A DNA stretch of 6,582 bases, from NCBI GenBank assembly GCA_022776785.1, contig JALFHA010000270.1, positions 1 through 6,582 on the forward strand. The letters run 5' to 3'. The position numbers and the translations under genes are program-made. Positions 3,817 through 6,582 of the stretch are shown one piece after another; the stretch's first letter is position 1, and each line of letters starts with the position of its first letter. The notes below the pieces were generated by a model. The model ran no database searches and had not been told where the DNA came from. It saw nothing but the letters and a program-made list of their open reading frames with translations. The DNA comes from Clostridiales bacterium. GTDB taxonomy: Bacteria > Bacillota > Clostridia > Christensenellales > Aristaeellaceae.

Positions 3817-4611
3817 ATGCTTTTCAAGAAAAATAAGGACGCCGCGCCGGAGGCTGCCAGCGAGCATGACCAGAGCGTGGAGAACAGCGCGCAGCCGCTG
3901 CTCGAGCACCTGATGGCCCTGCGCAAGCTGCTGACCTCCTGCATCATCGCGGTGGTGATCGGCTTTGTCGTCGCATTTTACTTCCTCTGCTCGCGGGTGA
4001 TGAGCTTCATCACCGCGCCCATCGAGGCGCGCGGCGTGCAGATCATCTACACCGCCGTCAGCGAGGCGCTGACCACGCAGATCAAGGTGTCGCTGGTGGT
4101 CGGCGTGATCCTGGTCAGCCCGTTCATCTTCTACCAGCTCTGGTCGTTCATCAAGCCCGCGCTCTATGACAACGAGATCAGGCTCTTCAGGCTGCTGTTC
4201 TTTCTGGCGCTGGGGCTGTTTCTGCTGGGTATCGCGTTCTGCTATCGCTATGTCTATGAGCTGGCGATCAACTTCTTCCTCATCGCGGGCGAGGATCTGG
4301 CGACGCCGATGCTCTCCATCGACAAGTATGTGAGCTTCCTGTTCTCCTTTGTGCTGCCCTTCGGCGTGGTGTTCGAGCTGCCCATCGCCATCTTCATGGC
4401 GACGCGCATGGGCTGGGTGAGCTATGACAAGCTGCGCACATGGCGCAAGTTCGTGTTCTTCGGCATCTTCGTCTTTGCGGCCATCCTGACGCCGCCGGAT
4501 ATCGTCTCCCAGGTGATGCTCGGCGTGCCGATGTACCTGCTCTTTGAGGTCGGCGTGCAGGTATCCCGCTTCACCAAGCCGCGCAGCGCGGCGCAGGAGA
4601 TTTCCGAATAG
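3817..4611 (+). CDS. tatC: Sec-independent protein translocase TatC
   Basis: The 264-residue, six-helix membrane protein is the receptor for twin-arginine signal peptides. ATG 3817 follows TGAGGT (3805-3810). Family landmarks are in order: LLEHLMALRKLL (28-39), TAPIE with Pro68 in the first periplasmic loop, SPFIFYQLWSFIKPALYDNE ending in Glu120, FVLPFGVVFELPIAI with Glu187 in FELP, and ILTPPDIVSQ (223-232) with Asp228. The end, LLFEVGVQVSRF, closely parallels E. coli TatC. Length is normal. An acidic N-terminal extension of about 20 residues before the HLMALR motif is longer than in E. coli. It forms a complete translocase with the two upstream genes. Molybdoenzymes are classic Tat cargo, which fits the adjacent mod operon, but no cargo gene is in the window. 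Confidence 0.96.
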   Translation: MLFKKNKDAAPEAASEHDQSVENSAQPLLEHLMALRKLLTSCIIAVVIGFVVAFYFLCSRVMSFITAPIEARGVQIIYTAVSEALTTQIKVSLVVGVILVSPFIFYQLWSFIKPALYDNEIRLFRLLFFLALGLFLLGIAFCYRYVYELAINFFLIAGEDLATPMLSIDKYVSFLFSFVLPFGVVFELPIAIFMATRMGWVSYDKLRTWRKFVFFGIFVFAAILTPPDIVSQVMLGVPMYLLFEVGVQVSRFTKPRSAAQEISE

Positions 4612-4656
4612 GCCCGCAGGCCGCTGCGCTTTCGTGAATTTCAGCAGACAAAAAGG

Positions 4657-4699
4657 AAAAAGCTGCGCCGCTCCAACCGGGAGCAATGCAGCTTTTTTT
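4657..4699. terminator. Bidirectional terminator between tatC and the XRE gene
   Basis: AAAAAGCTGC (4657-4666) pairs with GCAGCTTTTT (4688-4697). An inner stem GCTCC (4670-4674) with GGAGC (4680-4684) closes the loop. The T-run (4693-4699) serves tatC on the plus strand. On the minus strand the A-rich 5' side becomes a U-rich tail for the convergent regulator gene. Confidence 0.85.
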
Positions 4700-4710
4700 A
4701 TTCAGACATT

Positions 4711-5001
4711 TCAGTCCAGCCCCAGATGCGTCTCGATCCGGGAAACGCGCTGAGCCAGATCATCGTCGCCGGACTCCGACATCTTCGCCGTTTTCTTGGC
4801 TTCCGTGCGCGCTAACAGGTAATCGCAGGACACATCCAGCGTGTCCGCCAAAAGGCACAGGGTTTCCAAACTTGGCTGGCGAAGACCTCTTTCGTAGAGC
4901 CCGACGGTATTCAGGCTTTTGCCGATCACATCCGCGAGCGCCTGCTGGCTCATGTGTTTGGCGGTACGCGCTGCTTTGAGCCGTTCCCCAAACTTTACCA
5001 T
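4711..5001 (-). CDS. Small XRE-family transcriptional regulator
   Basis: The 96-residue cytoplasmic DNA-binding protein has a helix-turn-helix domain at residues about 4-64. FGERLKAAR opens it; SQQALADVIG (18-27) and SLNTVGLYERG (29-39) form the helix-turn-helix; PSLETLCLLADTLDVSCDYLL closes a typical XRE/Cro-C1 fold. The short charged tail (66-96) ends DLAQRVSRIETHLGLD and may form a small helix for dimerisation. ATG 5001 is chosen over GTG 5010 because GGGAGGT (5015-5009) overlaps that GTG and sits eight bases before the ATG. The gene is convergent with tatC and divergent from the acyltransferase gene, so autoregulation or control of the neighbour is possible. No toxin or phage gene lies beside it, so its target is unknown. 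Confidence 0.88.
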   Translation of the reverse strand: MVKFGERLKAARTAKHMSQQALADVIGKSLNTVGLYERGLRQPSLETLCLLADTLDVSCDYLLARTEAKKTAKMSESGDDDLAQRVSRIETHLGLD

Positions 5002-5333
5002 AAAGGACACCTCCCAAACACAGGTTTTTGCTTTTGAGGCCCGTTCCCCTCCGTTACCTTTAGTATACTTTTGATTTTCAGAACGTCTACTGACAAAAAT
5101 GATGTATTTTAAGGAATTTCACACTAATCATAGCATTTTCACTCTTTTGCGAGACTGAATTTTTTCATGCGGTCAGGCATTTTTTGCCCGAAGCAGATTC
5201 GCGCAGGTCTCTGTCAGCAACGCGGAAAACATGGTATAATCGGTTCGGGCGCAGAGCCTCCGCTACGGCGGCACGCGCGTTTTAATTGTTATATAAACAC
5301 AATCGACTGAAAGAACTTGACGGAGGCCGGCTT
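5002..5333. other. Divergent intergenic region, no gene seen
   Basis: These 332 bases separate the XRE gene from the acyltransferase gene. The middle (about 5060-5190) is clearly more AT-rich than its surroundings. Contents are the XRE ribosome binding site (5015-5009), a minus-strand -10 candidate TATACT (5067-5062) inside the palindrome AGTATACT (5062-5069) without a convincing -35 box, a plus-strand promoter candidate (5211-5240) and a small AT-rich palindrome (5285-5303). I see no RNA gene and no open frame with a ribosome binding site. The palindrome over the minus-strand -10 is a reasonable place for the XRE protein to bind, but this is inference. Confidence 0.5.
5211..5240 (+). promoter_or_regulatory. 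Promoter candidate for the acyltransferase gene
   Basis: A perfect -10 TATAAT (5235-5240) is preceded by CTGTCA (5211-5216) at 18 bases, matching four of six -35 positions. Transcription would start near 5247, giving a leader of about 87 bases that includes an inverted repeat (ATTGT 5285-5289, ACAAT 5299-5303). Confidence 0.55.
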
Positions 5334-6470
5334 ATGACGCAGAGCTCCGCGCGCAACGAGAATTTCATGCTCCGTGCGCTCTATCTGATCGCGATCATCC
5401 TTGTGGTGGACGGACACACGCCGTTTAAGGACATGTTTGACTGGGGCGGCCTTTTTGGCTATTACTCCTTCCACCTGATGCTCTTTACCTTCGGCTCGGG
5501 CTATCTGCTCAGCGAAGGCGAGGAGGCGCGTCCCCTTTCCTTTATCGCGCGCAAGGCGCGCCGCCTGCTCGTGCCGCTGTTGGCATGGAACGCGCTCTAC
5601 GGCATGGGCGCGGCGCTGCTGCGGCGCTTCGGCGGCTTTGAGCTGGGCGAGCCGCTCAGCGCATATACGCTGCTGCTGGCCCCCTTCACGGACGGACAGC
5701 ACTTCGTCTACAACCTCGGCTCGTGGTTTGTGTTTCCGCTGTTTCTCGTGCAGGCGGCGTATATCCTCCTGCGGCGGCTCCTGCGGGCGCTGCCGCGCGG
5801 CAGGGAGGCCGCTGCGTTCGCGCTGTGCCTGATTCCCGGCGCACTGGCGGTGAACCTCTGCTATGCCGGGAAACAAGCGGAGGCGCCGCTCTTTCTGCTG
5901 CGCACGCTGATCCTGCTGCCGGGCTACGCGCTGGGCGTGCTCTACCGCCGCCGCCTCGAGCGGCTGGATACCCTGCCCACCGTGCCCTACCTGACGGCGC
6001 TCGTCGCGCTGCGCGCGCTGTTCTTCCTGCGCTATGAAAACCTGTCGTATCTGCTCTCCGACTGCTCCTATTTTCCCTGCGGGGCGTTCGGCGTATACGC
6101 GGGCGGCGCGATCGCCATCGCATTCTATGTGCGCGTGGCGCGGCTGCTCGCCCCGGCCGTGGAGCGAAGCCGCGCGCTGCTGGCCGTCAGCCGCCATACA
6201 TTCGATATCATGATGCACCACTACATGGGCTTCTTCGCGCTTGACTGCGTGTTTCTGCTGGCGAACTGGCTGGGCGTGGGCGCGGCGGATTTCTCCGTGC
6301 GCGCCTTCCGCACGCAGATGCCCTATCTCTACGCGCCGGACGGACACTGGCAGATCAACGCGCTGTATGTGCTCGCGGGGCTGGCGCTGCCGCTTGCCGT
6401 GCGCCGTGTGCAGGATGGGCTGGGCGCGCTGGCCGGGCGCGCGCTGGCGCGGATGAAAAAAGCCGAATAA
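5334..6470 (+). CDS. Integral-membrane acyltransferase, AT3 (acyltransferase 3) family
   Basis: This 378-residue polytopic protein has about ten membrane segments. The opening RALYLIAIILVVDGHTPF, with Arg14 and His28, resembles the N-terminal Arg/His motif of AT3 enzymes, which pass acyl groups (often acetyl from acetyl-CoA) across the membrane to sugars of surface polysaccharide, lipid or peptidoglycan. Further support is HLMLFTFGSGYLLS (47-60), the basic segment FIARKARRLLVP (70-81), where AT3 proteins usually have F..KR..RLl.P, and the late HTFDIMMHHYMGF (288-300). ATG 5334 follows GGAGG (5322-5326) by seven bases; the frame opens earlier at a TTG (5286) without a site. It stands alone between its own promoter and terminator, with no glycosyltransferase beside it, so the acceptor is unknown. 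Remote similarity to polysaccharide-export acyltransferase-like proteins (WcaH/NodX type) cannot be resolved by eye. Confidence 0.8.
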   Translation: MTQSSARNENFMLRALYLIAIILVVDGHTPFKDMFDWGGLFGYYSFHLMLFTFGSGYLLSEGEEARPLSFIARKARRLLVPLLAWNALYGMGAALLRRFGGFELGEPLSAYTLLLAPFTDGQHFVYNLGSWFVFPLFLVQAAYILLRRLLRALPRGREAAAFALCLIPGALAVNLCYAGKQAEAPLFLLRTLILLPGYALGVLYRRRLERLDTLPTVPYLTALVALRALFFLRYENLSYLLSDCSYFPCGAFGVYAGGAIAIAFYVRVARLLAPAVERSRALLAVSRHTFDIMMHHYMGFFALDCVFLLANWLGVGAADFSVRAFRTQMPYLYAPDGHWQINALYVLAGLALPLAVRRVQDGLGALAGRALARMKKAE

Positions 6471-6474
6471 GCAT

Positions 6475-6518
6475 CGCCCGCCCCGGGGAGGAAAGCCCGG
6501 GGCGGGCGCGTGTTTTTT
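6475..6518 (+). terminator. Strong intrinsic terminator after the acyltransferase gene
   Basis: A perfect 13-pair GC stem, CGCCCGCCCCGGG (6475-6487) with CCCGGGGCGGGCG (6496-6508), carries an eight-base loop and is followed by CGTGTTTTTT ending at 6518. It begins four bases after the stop codon. Confidence 0.9.
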
Positions 6519-6582
6519 ACTCTGTAATACTATTTTGCGGCTAAAATCTAGCTTTGCAGAATCAGCCCCCGTTTCAATCGTA

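Noticed and set aside
3154..4686. Long minus-strand open frame (510 codons) opposite the tat genes
   Set aside because: It overlaps three well-supported tat genes, their promoter and two terminators; its composition (His, Asp, Gln, Arg rich) is typical of an antisense shadow.
5008..5010. GTG start for the XRE gene, adding three residues
   Set aside because: The codon overlaps the Shine-Dalgarno sequence GGGAGGT, which is correctly placed for the ATG at 5001.
5099..5158. Small plus-strand frame (about 19 codons) in the AT-rich intergenic region
   Set aside because: No Shine-Dalgarno sequence precedes either ATG and the peptide is not recognisable.
5177..5190. Short GGCATTTTTTGCCC hairpin in the divergent region
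   Set aside because: The stem is only three pairs around a T-run, too weak to call a terminator or regulatory RNA.
5289..6347. Minus-strand open frame opposite the acyltransferase gene
   Set aside because: The plus-strand frame has a ribosome binding site, membrane segments and AT3 motifs; the opposite frame has none.

Overview
The window looks like a GC-rich (about 60% or more) chromosome segment from an anaerobic, gut-type member of the Clostridia (Firmicutes). The evidence is strong purine-rich Shine-Dalgarno sites, sigma-A promoters close to TTGACA/TATAAT, compact operons with U-tailed hairpins, and a tiny holin-like toxin of a kind known mainly from Firmicutes. The genus cannot be named from the sequence.

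Layout. (1) 71-2680, plus strand: modA-modB-modC, a complete molybdate ABC importer, with a hairpin between modA and modB and an ATGA overlap between modB and modC. (2) 2681-3192: a 512-base stretch that looks empty of genes but appears to hold a complete type I toxin-antitoxin locus. On the minus strand there is a 26-residue membrane peptide gene (2861-2941) with its own promoter, a leader hairpin that buries its ribosome binding site, and a terminator. On the plus strand a near-consensus promoter drives a short RNA (about 2767-2860) fully complementary to the 3' part of the toxin mRNA. The unit lies between two imperfect direct copies of the modC 3' end. (3) 3193-4611, plus strand: a tatB-like gene, tatA and tatC, encoding a twin-arginine translocase, with a strong promoter in front and an intrinsic terminator between tatA and tatC. 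(4) 4711-5001, minus strand: a small XRE-type repressor gene, convergent with tatC and sharing a bidirectional terminator. (5) 5002-5333: an AT-richer divergent intergenic region with promoter candidates. (6) 5334-6470, plus strand: an integral-membrane acyltransferase (AT3 family), ending in a very strong terminator. (7) 6519-6582: no recognisable feature.

How it fits together. ModABC brings in molybdate for molybdenum cofactor. The Tat system exports folded proteins, classically including molybdoenzymes, so the mod and tat operons may serve the same respiratory or redox enzymes; this is inference from adjacency. The most notable content is the unannotated type I toxin-antitoxin candidate between the two operons. 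The mod operon has no U-tailed terminator of its own before it, so mod read-through would run along the antitoxin strand.
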